Assembly: GCA_006386115.1 (NCBI GenBank)
Contig: VFIW01000053.1
Coordinates: 264,860-328,859 of the forward strand
DNA from: Globisporangium splendens
Lineage: Eukaryota; Oomycota; Peronosporomycetes; Pythiales; Pythiaceae
DNA length: 64,000 nt
Direction of reading: 5' to 3'
A program made the position numbers and the translations under genes. Numbering within the stretch: the first letter of the stretch is position 1; every line of letters starts with the position of its first letter. The notes under the pieces were generated by a model. The model searched no databases. It was not told the DNA's origin and worked only from the letters and a program-made list of their open reading frames with translations. This document shows positions 48,801-61,100 of this stretch, piece after piece.

Positions 48801-49835
48801 TCGTCGTAGAATCCGCGCTTTCTCGTCTCTCGCCAGCAGCAGCCATCGCTCCGTGACATAAGACTTCGCATCTCCACCATGAGGTTTGCTTGCGCTCTGC
48901 TTGTTCGCTCTTTTCCCGTCGCGTGAGCATCCCTGACTGCCCATCTTGCGCACGATCTCGTCAAAGTACACGACTAATTCCAGAATCGCTTCTTCATGGT
49001 CGCCCATTTCAACGATGCGCTTCCGCTTCGGGTACGTGAGTCGCACAGATTTCTTATTGCCCTGGTTGCTCGCTTGCAGTGTCTCTGCAGTCACTTTGTG
49101 TGACGTTGGGGGCTGCTCGTGTGCGTTTTGCGCCGCGACTCGAGCGACTCGAGGAGAGCGGACACGCGACGGTGACAGCATTTGCGGAATCAGCGCCGCG
49201 GAACGGAAATCCACTTTTGCCGACAGCCGATCTATACGCAGCTTTGGTATTCGATGTGTGCTGGATACGTTGCGACGCTTGTCATTGTGTGCATTCACAT
49301 CATCCGTTTGCTGCTCATGGTCTTCTCGTCTCACACCCATCGTAATCGTGGAGCTGGAAACCTCGCTGCTCAGGTACTGGATGTACGCCTCAAGCTGCTG
49401 TACGCCACGCTGCACATGCTCACTTGGAAGGATCTCGTCCAGGAAGCAGCACAAGAACGCCGCGTACAACTGAATCTTTTCATACCCAGCATAATAAACG
49501 CACCGGTTGACGCTCGCGTCGATCCACACGGTCAAGTTGGCAAACACGTTGGCGAAATCCGACACCAAGACACCATCACCACCACGCGGTGACACACCAG
49601 GGAACCGCGACGATCGCTCTACACAGGCCATGAAATCGGCTGCGAACCGCGGCGGCACGAGTGGTCGGAAGGACGACACACTGCTACTCGCATGACACGA
49701 CTCGTCGTTTGTGCTGGTGGTGATTGAGGGAGAGGGATGCGAGTGAGATGCGCGGGGGCTGATGAGTTCCAGCCGTCGAATCTGGTCGGACACGTGCGCG
49801 CCGCGGTGGCGAAGCGCGAATCCCTCGGCCGCCAT
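45859..49835 (-). CDS. large unrecognised protein, 1287 aa
   Basis: Three exons fit in phase: 49835..46793, 46735..46247 and 46190..45859. The frame is open above the start only with non-ATG codons; the first ATG at 49835 gives MAAEGFALRHRG. Seen: a Ser-rich N-terminus, a helical region around residues 80-160 (VWIDASVNRCVYYAGYEKIQ, AAFLCCFLDEILPSEHVQRG), a basic linker, a coiled coil about 455-530 (MSLQQSIQEIEDEIQRLQTQ), and helical blocks to residue 1170 (ESVKALMLHVVSFPS). The end is low-complexity and proline/arginine-rich. No enzyme motif or membrane helix stands out. It may be a trafficking or cytoskeletal scaffold, but that is a guess. The exon 2 acceptor (GCGAG) and the last donor (GTGCAA) are weak yet keep the frame; other frames across exon 2 look non-coding. 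Confidence 0.65.
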
Positions 49836-51372
49836 TTCCGCATCGATGTGCAGCCACCACCCCGCATCGGTCAAATGCGTCGCTTCAACTGGGTAAAAAT
49901 GGTTGAAGCGCGAAACCGGTATCGATCCAGTATACTTGTCACTGGCGTCAGGGGTATCAGCATGCAGGTATCAAGAAGGTACCAAACCTCAGGGATCAAA
50001 AGTGTCCAAGTTCGATAATCTTTTGGATGACACTTTGTGGGGAAACGTATTGAACCAACGCACGCACGAAATATTACAATACTATTTCAGAGATGTGGCG
50101 TTGTGCAAACCCGGACGATGGAACGATGCGTGCCATTATCAATCCAGTGTGACGTGATGGATACTTGATATGCTGCCGTGCAGTGCGATGTCTTTGTAGT
50201 GGATTTCTTTGTGCTCTGGATGTCTTGTTTGTTTTCGACGTAACACAATGTACCTCACCTAAACAAAGCAAACCAAAAACGGACGCTGAGGCGAGACCAC
50301 ATAAAAAAATGAGCAGTTGGTGAAAACTTTGCGTCTGATTGTACTGTATTGCTTTTGCTGGGAGAAAGCGTCAAGTTGCAGGATGCTGTGTATCCGATAC
50401 GGGAACAGACTCTGCGGTCGAGATCCCAAGTTATTTTAAACTGCAATAATTCTGCACTTGTCGCGCTGTCCACACGTGAAAAAGGATGCAGAGTCATGAA
50501 CTGTTGACCGACTTGCGAAAAGAAAGATGAAATAGTTTTATGTTTAGACCCTAATTTTGACTTGGCTTATTAAAACGTTGTTGTAAATTCTTGAAGCCTA
50601 TCGACTGTAAAATCAGCTCTCTTCGCCTCCGTCCTGTCTTTGCAAAACAACAAAAAAGCAAAAGGAGAACAAAATTAAGACGAATGACCCAGAATTATGA
50701 CAGCACGCATTTCGTCGCAGCCTCTCGTTTTGGCCCGCGAGACATCCCACTTTTCTGTTTTGGCTTTTCGCATTTCGACCCAAAACTCGTGTCTTCTCCT
50801 GTGCTTTCGCTTCTCTTGTTGGGAGCAATCCGAAGAACAACCCTGACGAATTATATGTACGTCCATGCAACCCTTCCCACTTGTCTTCTGCTATAAAGAG
50901 ATCGCATGCATGCATGCGCACTCACTGATCCATTCACGCCCCGTCTGCTTATGAAGTGCAAACGAGGCAGCGGGGTAAGCAAAAGAATCGTAACCGTATC
51001 ACCCTCTGTGTTTAAACAGCCTCGCGAGACAGGCAAGCTCTGCTGTAGTGTGTGAAGTCATTCCCCTCAAGAGAGCACCGACACTCCGCGATCGGTTACG
51101 AAGGGAGATCAAGTCCACAGCGCGATCCCTTTGAAAGTCGATGCAGTGTGGCATTTCTCACCCACAACAACATCAGAGATAAAGTCGAGTATCATTCTAT
51201 AAAGGGTATCAGGTGTAACCTGTTCGCTATGTCTGGGTTCACTTTCTCTGGGTTGTAGAAGGTCCAATTTTGTTTCCAGTCACTTCCCACGTCATCCGTA
51301 CAGTTCTGCAAAGACACGCATTCGAACGCTTGCTCGCTGGGAAACTCGAAAGCAGATTAGGAGACGTCTCCT

Positions 51373-51420
51373 GCAACCAACACCGCAACCAACACTGCAA
51401 CCAACACTGCAACCAACACT
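51373..51420. repeat. four tandem copies of a 12-bp unit
   Basis: GCAACCAACACT is repeated four times head to tail, 48 bases; the first unit has C instead of T at its last base. It is a minisatellite inside gene-free DNA and likely variable in copy number between strains. Confidence 0.9.
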
Positions 51421-53046
51421 GTGCGGCTATCTTGTGCGAGCATTTTCCAGGCACCAGTTTATTTTTGGGCTTCGTTTTGTTCATTATTTCAGCTTTCCTA
51501 TAACCACAGAGAGTGTGTGCGTGCATCATCAAGGAGTTATGGTCTGCTCGCAGCTTGCGCACAAGCTGTTCTTTCCATATAAATTCCTGTGCTTTATGGC
51601 ATTTGTGCCACTGCGTGTGACTGAATTGTTCTGACGACAAGATCTCAGCTGCAATGTGGCCAATTCTGTATGAAGAGTGCCTGCGCTCAGGCTCATTCAA
51701 GTCCAGAAGAACCTGACCAAATGTGGATCAGCAGCGATTGACTCATTTACCCTTGACGCCATTTTTATTTTTTGTTTGACGTTGTTGTTTGGCGCATCAT
51801 GTGCATACAAAGAGTGCAAATCACATCAGAGCAGTGACGATGCAGCGAATGCGGTCGTCGATGAGAAACACCATGCATTTGATAACTTCATAGCTGCTGC
51901 ACACGCCATCTGATCCTCTTCGGTACGAACGACAGGCTGCTGCAGATCCTCTCGTCATCACAATAAGCTTCGTCATGAAGAGAGAACGGGCGGATCAACA
52001 TGCAACATGCTTGTACGTAGGTTGACGAGCGTGCCTTGACGTGCTCGATGACGGCATAAAGAGAGCAGGCAGTGTTTCGAAGACACAGACTTTCGTATTG
52101 GATTTTTGACACGCGTGCTGATCCGTTGTTGAAGCGCTTAATGGCCCCATGCCAGCACACACTCACACTCACACTCACATCCCCGAATGCTTACAACAGA
52201 GCCCTAGCCCCCGCCTCGACTGCATAAATGTGGAAAGAAATGTGCCCTAGCCCTCTGACAACTTACAGTACTCAATCGAGCGGCTGTGTATCGAACTAGA
52301 AGACGGGACGTGTGGTCAGAAAAGGCAGGCAAGAAACATTGGAAACTAAAACAGAGGTTTAAACTTGCCACTGCACCTGGTAAAACGAGACCAACTCTTT
52401 TCATAAACGGAGAATGAAAGCCGCTCTTTTGCCAGCTAGAGTCGCTGTTGTTATAACTGTTCGTTTCGAAGAGGCGATCGTGTGTTTCCACACATTTAAA
52501 TATGTGTGTGCGAAGCAAGTTGGTATGAATGGGTTAAACGTTTTGTTTAATTGGAGTGGGTCAAATGGGGAGACATTAGTCACCGTGCTCCCACCGACCA
52601 GCTGGCAACTGGTCATGGGTCCGTTTCCAGAAGGCTTCGAATTCTATTGCTTCGGTCACTCGTTTTTGGCAAAGCTAATTCTATTTCTTTGTGTAAGAAT
52701 AATGAGGAAACTGTCCGGGTCGCATCCCTTTCTTGTCGTTCGCCACAACCCTGCTGCCCTCTCTCTCCCCGCCTTCCGTTCTCATTGTCCCTTTTTGCAT
52801 AACCTTATATCCTCGCCTCATCAAGGTTTTTCGTCGTTTTTTTGTATCAGCCACTGACCCATTTGCAAGGTGTTTCTGACTTCTGCATCCATCCGACGAG
52901 GTTTTACTTCTTACCTCGCAACAATAGAAAGAAAAGCAAAAACGATAACCGTTCCAGAGCGAACAAGAGAAAGAGGCAGGAAAGGGAACGAACGACGGCG
53001 ACACAAACCACAACTTTACCAATTCTTGCAGCTGCGATCTGTGTCG

Positions 53047-53117
53047 AGCAAGCGAAACAAGCAAGCAAGCCGAACAAGCAGCCCAGCAACAAGCAAGCAA
53101 CTAACAAGCAAGCAAGG
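53047..53117. repeat. AAGC-rich simple repeat
   Basis: The stretch is built mostly from CAAGCAAG-type units with interruptions. It lies within 60-130 bases upstream of the bZIP start codon, so it is probably in the 5-prime UTR. Confidence 0.75.
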
Positions 53118-53171
53118 GGGCGTAAATTACCGTCGCCCCCCGCGTATATATACAGGAAACTCTATTTTATA

Positions 53172-54476
53172 ATGAGCCACCGACGAGTGGGTGCTGTCGG
53201 GCAGCAGGGCCGCATGGCGTCGGAGAAGAACTCGCTGCACCGCTGCGCCATCATGCTCTGCACGAACCCGGCGGTGTCGGAAGGCGTCTGCGCCATGCAT
53301 CTGTCACGCCCCGGTCGCAGTACCGCGCCGCCGCCGAACGCGGTGCTGGCGTCCGCTGGGTACGCATCGCCGGGCTTCGGCCACCCGCACCACCACGCCG
53401 CGACGTCGGGCATGTCCCCGAGCACTCCAGACGGCCACGGCACGCCCGACCGGTTCTACCGCTCAGGCGCGCACATGGCTATGCAGCCGCGCGCCGGTCC
53501 AGCGTCCAAGAAGCAGCGCACGACCACAAATGCATCAGGCGCTGGTCTTGAAGCTCCAGGAAACCACTACCCGCACTATCCAAGCCACAACAGCAGCGGC
53601 ATGGCACTCACACAAGACAGCTTGAACCAGATAAACCAGAACAACCAGTTGCGGTACCCGAAGGCGCCGGGCGGTCGCATGGGCCTCGCATCGTCGTCGT
53701 CCTATGACGACAACGCGTACCTGTCGCACACGATGCGACCGTCGGGGTCGACGAACGACTCGGTGCACTCGGAGTCGGAGAACTCAATGGACGCAGACAA
53801 GGAGACGAACCAGCGCCGCGAGCGCAACCGCATCGCCGCACGGAAATCCCGGCAGCGCAAACTGGACCGCATCTCGAACCTCGAGGACGAGAAGATGCGG
53901 CTCGAGCAGCACCGCGACATGCTGGTGCAGGAGATCCGGTCGCTCGAGAAGCGCGACGCGGCCAGCGGTGGCGCTGCCAGCACGTCGGTCGTACCGATCC
54001 CAGACAAGGAGTATGCGCACCTGCAGGGTGTGCGTATGCGCATCATCAAAGCCGTCGAAGACGCGTACAACAGCGGGAACATCGCGTCGACGCTGCCGTT
54101 CTTCCGCGACGACTCGATCGTGAGCGGCCCTCAGAACTCGTCGGTGCACCTGCGCGGCAAGGACGCGCTCGTGCTCGACTACCTGTGCACGACGTACCTG
54201 TTCAGCGACATCCACCTGTACCACGCGAAGATCGACAGTGGCGGTCCGCGCAGCCAGCACTTCCGCGTGCACTGGATCTTCACGGGTCGCGTGAAATCGG
54301 CGGGCGTGAGCATGAACAAGGAGTTTTTGGAGCTCATCGAGAGCGTCAAGGGCAAGCGTGTGACCATCGAGGGCGTGAGCAACTTTAGCTTCAGCGGCGA
54401 CAAGATCGTGTACGTGCACCGCACGGCCGACCAGGCCAAGTTCCTCTCGGCGCTCGTCAGTCTAAGTAAAGAGTAA
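53172..54476 (+). CDS. bZIP protein with N-terminal zinc finger and NTF2-like C-terminal domain
   Basis: Single exon from the ATG at 53172, 434 residues. The frame is open upstream without ATG but reads as repeat-rich UTR. Residues 25-43 hold C25, C30, C40 and H43 (C-x4-C-x9-C-x2-H), like the WRKY19-type finger common in oomycetes. A His/Pro/Ser/Asn-rich linker follows. The basic region RRERNRIAARKSRQRKLD (about 214-231) has the canonical N-x3-A...S-R pattern and leads into a leucine-zipper-like coil. Residues about 290-430 (RIIKAVEDAYNSGNIASTLP, FRVHWIFTGR, FSGDKIVYVHRTAD) form an NTF2/SnoaL-like alpha+beta domain. Known: bZIPs bind DNA as dimers; NTF2-like domains often bind small ligands or dimerise. 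Inferred: a ligand- or partner-sensing transcription factor. The long gene-free upstream region fits a regulated gene. Confidence 0.85.
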   Translation: MSHRRVGAVGQQGRMASEKNSLHRCAIMLCTNPAVSEGVCAMHLSRPGRSTAPPPNAVLASAGYASPGFGHPHHHAATSGMSPSTPDGHGTPDRFYRSGAHMAMQPRAGPASKKQRTTTNASGAGLEAPGNHYPHYPSHNSSGMALTQDSLNQINQNNQLRYPKAPGGRMGLASSSSYDDNAYLSHTMRPSGSTNDSVHSESENSMDADKETNQRRERNRIAARKSRQRKLDRISNLEDEKMRLEQHRDMLVQEIRSLEKRDAASGGAASTSVVPIPDKEYAHLQGVRMRIIKAVEDAYNSGNIASTLPFFRDDSIVSGPQNSSVHLRGKDALVLDYLCTTYLFSDIHLYHAKIDSGGPRSQHFRVHWIFTGRVKSAGVSMNKEFLELIESVKGKRVTIEGVSNFSFSGDKIVYVHRTADQAKFLSALVSLSKE

Positions 54477-54901
54477 CGGTACTCACGTGCGGTCCCAAGC
54501 AAGCAAGGTGCAGACAACAACAAATGGCGAGCAAGCAAGAACTGTTTGCTGCAAAGTGTGCAAGAAATATTCTGATTGTAATTGCAAAAAATGCAAACGA
54601 CAACAACAAATCAACACGAGCAAGGATGCCGTTTCGTGCGAAAGCATACGCAACTGTCAACCAAGCGTGGATGCTTTGACCCATATGTATATATAAATAT
54701 ATATTCTCTCAGCTAGGTGAGTGTCTGTGGTGTGTTGACTATATGTTGTTGTTGTTGCTTTTACGTGGTTTGAGTATGGAAAAAAAAGTGGAAACAAAAA
54801 CAACCATGAAGCTGTTGTCGTGTACAGCTTTGTTTATTCCGTCATGATAACGATGGATATGCACCAATGGCAATATGGAAAGTCTTGCTTGATGTATGCG
54901 T

Positions 54902-55727
54902 CTACAGCTCCTCCTTGGCGGCCTCGTCCTTGCTGGTGGCTTTGGCGCCGTCGCACTCGATCGCGGGTGCCGCTGGCAGCGCGTACAAGTTGCGGAGATA
55001 GTCGAACACGTCCGTGCAGTTTTGCTCCTACAGATGTATAATTAATCCGTACACATGCACACACAAAGTGTCAGTGGTTGCATTATACAATGCAGAGCAT
55101 ACAGAAGGACACTGACCTTGTAGACTTGGCACGAGTTGATCGCAAAGGGCTCGACGTGCTGCACAAAGTGGCGCGCGCGGACTAGAAAGACAGGGAAAAG
55201 AAGAAAAGAAAAACGCCATATCACAACGTTAGAATAGAAAAAGGCCACAGAGGGCGGCGTGCTCATGTTGAAGTATATAGAGACGTACTCGCACCGGGGA
55301 ACTCCTGATAGAAGCGGTCGCTCATGAGTCCCAAGCGGTGGAAGTAGACGAGCTTCTGGTACCAGTGGTAGATGCGCTGCCAGTCGTGGTCCAGCTTGCG
55401 GTCCCAGAGGCGCGCGTCGCTCGGTTTGCACACGATCTGCTTGTACGAGAGCTCCGTATCATGCGAAAACGCCTCCACAGACCTATACAACGCATATACA
55501 TATATATATATGTGCGCGGGTTAGTTGCTTTGCAGCGCCGTGTACGAGAAGGGCGTCAGGACTCACTGGATGGCGTCGTGCATCTGCTCGGTGCCGTACT
55601 CGGCGTAGAGCGTGTTGAAGAGCGTGGCCTCCGTCGTGAGCTCCGTGAGCAGCACCATGCGGTAGTAATACACGAGCGTCGCGAAGAGCATCGTGGCCGA
55701 TACGAGCAGCGAGAGGTGCGCGCCCAT
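54902..55727 (-). CDS. small membrane-anchored protein, unknown (181 aa)
   Basis: Four exons fit in phase: 55727..55567, 55482..55289, 55181..55117 and 55027..54902. The start MGAHLSLLVSATMLFATLVY forms one hydrophobic helix (signal anchor). The rest is soluble and rich in aromatic residues (HDWQRIYHWYQKLVYFHRLG), with two conserved-looking cysteines near the end (NSCQVYK, EQNCTDVFDYLRNLY) that could pair. No family recognised; one possibility is a mitochondrial inner-membrane or ER accessory protein. Clean splice joins across four exons make it a real gene. Confidence 0.7.
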
Positions 55728-58175
55728 GCTGCTTCTCGATATGGCTTCGCTTTTCCCTGCTTCAGCTGCAGAGTTGCTTTCTCTCTTTCCACAAGCCACA
55801 ACCACGCTTTGCCACAGGAAAGAAGGCTATTTGGTGGGCTGGAGCACAGTATCTTACTAGTCTAACACGAACAATATAGTGTGAAGCTTTAGTTAGAAGC
55901 GACTCCATCACACACAGACACACACTTTTGCTGAGACTTGACGTCTTTCTGCTGCGTTATCTTTATCTGTTGTACAACAGAACGCACGCATCTGTCAGCA
56001 GATTCGCTTGTGAGTGCGTCGTCGGCACTTTTGGGTTGACGCGTATGCGGTCGTCAGCCAACGAGCAAGTATATGAGTTATCCCTCGTCAACAATGCATG
56101 CGGCGTCCGCCACGGTCTGTTATGCTTGGTGTGTTTCCAACATTCTGCATTCACGCATGAGGATTCAAGCAGCACCATTAAAAAGGGACACGCCATCAGG
56201 AATGATATGCACGCTAGATTTTGGATAAGAAAGATATAAGCCACACGTGCTGGCACACCCATTCGCAAAAGCAAAGTGGTCCATCTCGCGCCTGTTATTC
56301 CATAAAAAGCAGGGCAAAAGGAGCCAGAGCAGGCGGTACGTACATTTCCTTTGATTTTCAGCAGAGTATCAGCAATTCCATAAAGCCCACACAGTATGAA
56401 TGCGCAATGCTGACGGCGTGTCATATTGGCTCGACAGAGATGACACGGTTCCACAATTGGAAGACTGCAGCCAGCTCACATGCACTGACGTATTTGTTGA
56501 TAACCCACCCAAACCAGTCAGTCTCTGGCAGAAATATAAGACTCTACTGTACATTCGTAACGCTGTCGAGTCTTTGCCAAGCAGCCAAGATCTGTCTGTC
56601 TCATGGTTTTCTTGCCATCCAGCCAGCCAAGTCACGAAAGAAAGAAAGGAAGGAAGAAAGAAAGAAAACAGATTCACCCCTCTCTCCGCGTAAATTACTG
56701 CATCCACACGTGTCGTTTGCACAAGGAAAGATAACCGTAGTTTACCAGATGCAAACGTGCAACGTGCAGGCGTGCGTACGCAAGTTCAAGTTGCAGATCC
56801 AAGTCTGACCGATGGATGGACGGCTCGCGACCAGGCAAGTTGCCGAGCCACAGCTACGGCACCAGTGCACTCGACTGACAAGCACACAGAGTTTGCATTG
56901 AACTTGCGCGTGCTTCAAGAGCATCTTCAACATGGCAACTGGCGGAAAGAAAGAAACACACGTCGAAGTACACTCGAGACAGACCAACGTGCAACAAACC
57001 CGATCTTGCGCAAACACGCACGGCTCAAGCGCACGAGCCACCACGCAACAACGCGTTTCCGTTGGTGCATTCGTGGCCTGCAATCGAGTGGCGTTGACTT
57101 GGAGTTGCAGGATGCAATCGACAAGTTTGCTCCCGTGTTTACATGTGGTCGTCCCGTAAATAGCGCCTCAGGTTGTTGCACCAGAACACAAGCGACGTGG
57201 CAATCGGGAGGTGGACACATGTGCTGAGAGTGTGCAAGTGTACAGATTGATTGGCTGGCGCAGGTTTGTTGCACTTGTTTACTCCTGTCGTGCATGTGCT
57301 GGCGCTTGCGGGGGATGCGCAAGATTCGGCTGAAAGATATCGAACAACTCGCAACTTGCGTGGCACATGAGCTGCGTCTGGTTGCTGATGGCAAGCAAGC
57401 GATTCTTGCGTTTTTCGCGTGCATGTTGAACAAACGCCGTCGGCGAAAATTACAAAGCTGCAAGTGATGACAGTGCTGCATTTATAGCCAACCGTTTGTC
57501 TCTGTTCGTATACATCATTTTGTTTCCCGATTGATTGGCGGAAATGCGCGTTCAGAGACACGGAGCGACTAGGGTTGCTGCACGCACACGCGTGCCTTGC
57601 TGCGAGCGTGCAAAACAACTTGCCCAAGATATCGACCGCAAAAACCCAGCAAACGAACGCGTGGTTAGGTTTGCATTTCTGCTGCACACGTCTGCGAGTT
57701 CAAGTGTGTGGTGGTAGTTTACGAGTCGGCAGAAACGGCCCCGATTGTAGGATTGGCCACAGCGGTTATATAACCTGAGGTCCCGCTCCTTTGTCGCCTT
57801 CTTTCTTTCCCAGCAACGGACAGCAGCCCAGCCAAAATTGGACGGCAGCAACCAACCTGCTCACGCCCATCCAAGGAGAGAACAACAACAACCGCAAGAA
57901 GAAGGAAAAAGAGAAGAAAAAAACAAAAAAAAAAAAAAAAAAAGGCGCGAAACAAAAATACCCAACACACCGAACGCACTTGCAACAGACAAACAAACCA
58001 ACAAGAGCTGCAAGCAACAACTCCACCCCCAACAAGGTGTTGTCTTGCTTGCATCTCCCCGCACATCGGCGCAGACTCGTTTTTTTCTTCTTCGCTTTTT
58101 TTATTTTTCGTTCTCGCTAAAGGCGCGCACGTGCTTTCGCGGCACGCCTTCATAATCCAATTCAGCGTGCTCCAC
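55728..58175. other. 2.4-kb gene-free region upstream of the kinase gene
   Basis: Only scattered short frames with unlikely composition are present. It contains a GAAA/GGAA purine stretch near 56636-56667 and a run of 19 A at 57925-57943. It lies between two divergent genes and should include both promoters and a long kinase 5-prime UTR. Confidence 0.5.
57925..57943. repeat. A19 homopolymer
   Basis: Nineteen consecutive A residues, with A-rich flanks. It is about 230 bases before the kinase start; it may be promoter or UTR sequence, and its length is prone to sequencing error. Confidence 0.9.
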
Positions 58176-61100
58176 ATGCACCACGCGCCGTCGTCGCCCA
58201 TCCGCGCATCGTCGTCTCCGTCGCTCTCCGCCGGTCTCGCAGGCTTCGCGCTCTCGTCCGCGTCCCCCTCCCAGCAGCAGCAGCTCGCGTCCGGACTGCA
58301 CGCCGTGCCCGCGCTGTCTTCGCCCGCGCGTCCGAGCGCCACCCCAATCGACGTGACCGCCGGCAACTCGGCCATTGGTGCCAGCGGCCGCAAGAACAGC
58401 GCGGACGACCTCGCGGCCGAGAAATCCACGCCGCCGCCCTGCACGACCGTCTCGGAGGCGCGCTTATTGTACCGCAACTGGCGCACGGGCTCCCACGTCG
58501 GCGCCGACTTTAGCACTGTGAACGACAGTTCGTCGGCAGAGTTCCAAGCGCCGAGCGACATGAGTGAAGTGTACGTATTGTGCGTGTGAGGCATTGTATG
58601 GACGGCGTGCTTTATGAAATGCTCACCACCTCCTCGTCATGATGCTGTTTCTTATAGTCACGTGCCCGAGGTCCTGAGCCGCTCGCCGTTTGAGCAGGCC
58701 GTGTTCGGCATCCGCTCGTCGCCCGAAGCGCGCACTGGCCGCTCACCAGACCAAGGCGGCGCGCCGTCGTCCTCGTCCTCGTTCATGCGCTCGCCCGAGC
58801 AGCTGCCGCGCATCTCGGAGAAGGTGGAGAACGTGCCGCTGTTCGCCAACTCGTACGACCCCGACCTGCAGGCGCGCTTGCTCTCGGAGCAGATCGCCAC
58901 CGAACAAAACTCGCCCTCGAGTGCTTCTGCGGGCAACAAGCCCCACGGCGGCTCCTACGAACGCTCACAGCGCGCGTCGCCCGAATCAGACGCGAACCTC
59001 ACGATAAAGAAAGCGCGGAGCTACCAGGCGCTGGCGGATCTGGAGAAGAAGGGCTACTTCCCGTCGGCGCCAAAACCCTCGGCGCTTGGCGTCCAGCGCG
59101 GCCTCAAGGACTCGGTCGTGAACGATATGTGTCGCGCCGTCGTCAAGCACATGGTTGGCGACGTGTACGTGTCGTCGTCGGGCCAGCACGGCACGAAGAA
59201 AGTGCTCAACCATCTCTACGAACCCGTGTTGCAGTCCGTTCAGGTATGTGTGGCTTTGGATATCAATTCTGCGCATGAGGCTGAAGCCAATTGCAAGACT
59301 AAAGTTTGCGTATTTGATTGCAGAACCACTTCCGTCGTCTTCCAGCACGCTATGCGCTGTCGGTGAACCCCGACGACGTGCCGATGCACATGCGCCTGCT
59401 CGCCAAGCACAACCGGAATCCGAATGAGATCAGCATCAATGCGCAGCTGAAGAAGGATGACGATGGAAAGTACGTGTCTCTGTGCGATGATGATCGTTAT
59501 TTTGCATGCATGCAAGCGGACCAGAAAGCTCATGCGGACTTGTGGAATTGCTTGTGCATTTGCTGCTTCAGTATCATCAACAATGTGTGCGAAGTGGTGG
59601 TCGTGTCGCTCGACCGAGACAGTTTATTAGATGCAATCACGCGCGCGCTGACGATCATGAAAGGCAGCATCATGGACGCGGACGTGATGACGACGCACGA
59701 CGGCGTCACGTTGGATAGGTGCGTAGTCATTGCATGCATGCATTGGGGACTCATGCGCGTCGACTCCCACTTAGTGGCAAAGCGTCTTTTTCTCTCTTTT
59801 CTTTCTTCGTGCTCTCTCCCCGTGATGTTGTTGTTCTTTATCCAGTGAGCTGACGTTGTGCCTGTGCAGATTCGTTGTGAAAGGGATGTTCATGACCGAA
59901 GATCGTCAGGAGGAGCTCAAGAAGAGAATAGAAGAGAACCTGTCGCGGCTCAGCCTCGGCGACGACGACGAGCGATCGCCCACGGCCGCGAGCATGTCGA
60001 TGAGATCCAGTGGTGACACGTCGACCGACTCGGAGAACGTGAACCTCGCGGAGAAGCTCGGCGTGCTGCAGATGGTCGACAAGAACGAGATCAAGAACGA
60101 GTGGAAGCTCGACTTGGCGGAGATCAGATTAGAGAAACCAGTAGGAAGTGGCCGATCGGGCAACACGTATAGCGCATGGTGGCGCGGCACGCGCGTCGCG
60201 GCGAAGGTGGTGAACACGGCGGACCAGAATGGTGGTCTCGGGGAAGAGATTCTGAACGAGTTCCATCGCGAAGTCGCGGTCGTGAGTAAGCTGCGCCACC
60301 CCAACATCGTGTTGTTCCTTGGCGCGGCGATCAACCCACCGCGATATTGTCTCGGTACGTTCATAAGCCACACTGTTCATCGTGCCTCTTTCTTGGATAT
60401 GAAAACTTGGTTTTAATTGTCTTGGTTTGCTTTGTGTCTCTGCAGTGTTCGAGTTCATGGAAAACGGAACACTCACAGATTTGATTCGCGCGCGAAAGGC
60501 GCCGATCGACTTTTTCCAGATCGCGCGTGAAATGGCAGCGGTACGTTGCGACCCTTGTGTGAAGATTCCTTGTGTTGTTGTTCACTTTGGCTGAAGTTTA
60601 ACAATGTTTCTGTCCATGCTTTATTCTGTAGGGAATGAACTATTTGCACTTGTGCTCGATCATGCACCGAGACCTCAAGTCGGGCAATGTGCTGCTCGAC
60701 AGCCACGGCACCGTCAAGATCTCCGACTTTGGGCTGAGTTGCGTGCTTGAGATTGGGAAGTCGTCGGCCGATCTGACTGCGGAGACGGGTACCTACCGCT
60801 GGATGGCGCCTGAGGTCATTCGCCACGAGCCCTACTCGACCAAGGCAGATGTGTATAGTTTCGGCGTCGTGCTGTGGGAGATGATCACGAAAGACCAACC
60901 GTTCCGTGGAATGACCCCAATTCAAGGTATGCGAGAAGTTTGTTCGTATTTCGTTGCGTAGTCTACTGTGATCACTAACTCTTTTTCGTGTGATGTCGCT
61001 CTCGATTAATTAGCTGCGTTTGCGGTTGCCAGGCAGCAAATGCGTCCTGCACTGCCTCGCCACACTCCGCTGAAGATCGGTGAGCTTGTGGAGCACTGCT

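Larger units (their letters stand above)
49836..53171. other. 3.3-kb gene-free region upstream of the bZIP gene
   Basis: No open frame here looks like a protein: composition is irregular and frames are short on both strands. It contains a 12-bp tandem repeat at 51373-51420, a short CACT-rich stretch near 52155-52185 and an AAGC-rich stretch just before the bZIP start. No tRNA or 5S rRNA signature was seen. It probably holds the promoters and 5-prime UTRs of the two diverging genes; an unrecognised non-coding RNA is possible. Confidence 0.5.

Noticed and set aside
51239..51700. Minus-strand frame with CWLQ repeats
   Set aside because: The repeated peptide is only the translation of the 12-bp tandem repeat; the rest is not protein-like.
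57139..57687. Minus-strand 182-residue frame and similar frames upstream of the kinase
   Set aside because: Irregular composition, no motif, no splice support; treated as non-coding DNA.
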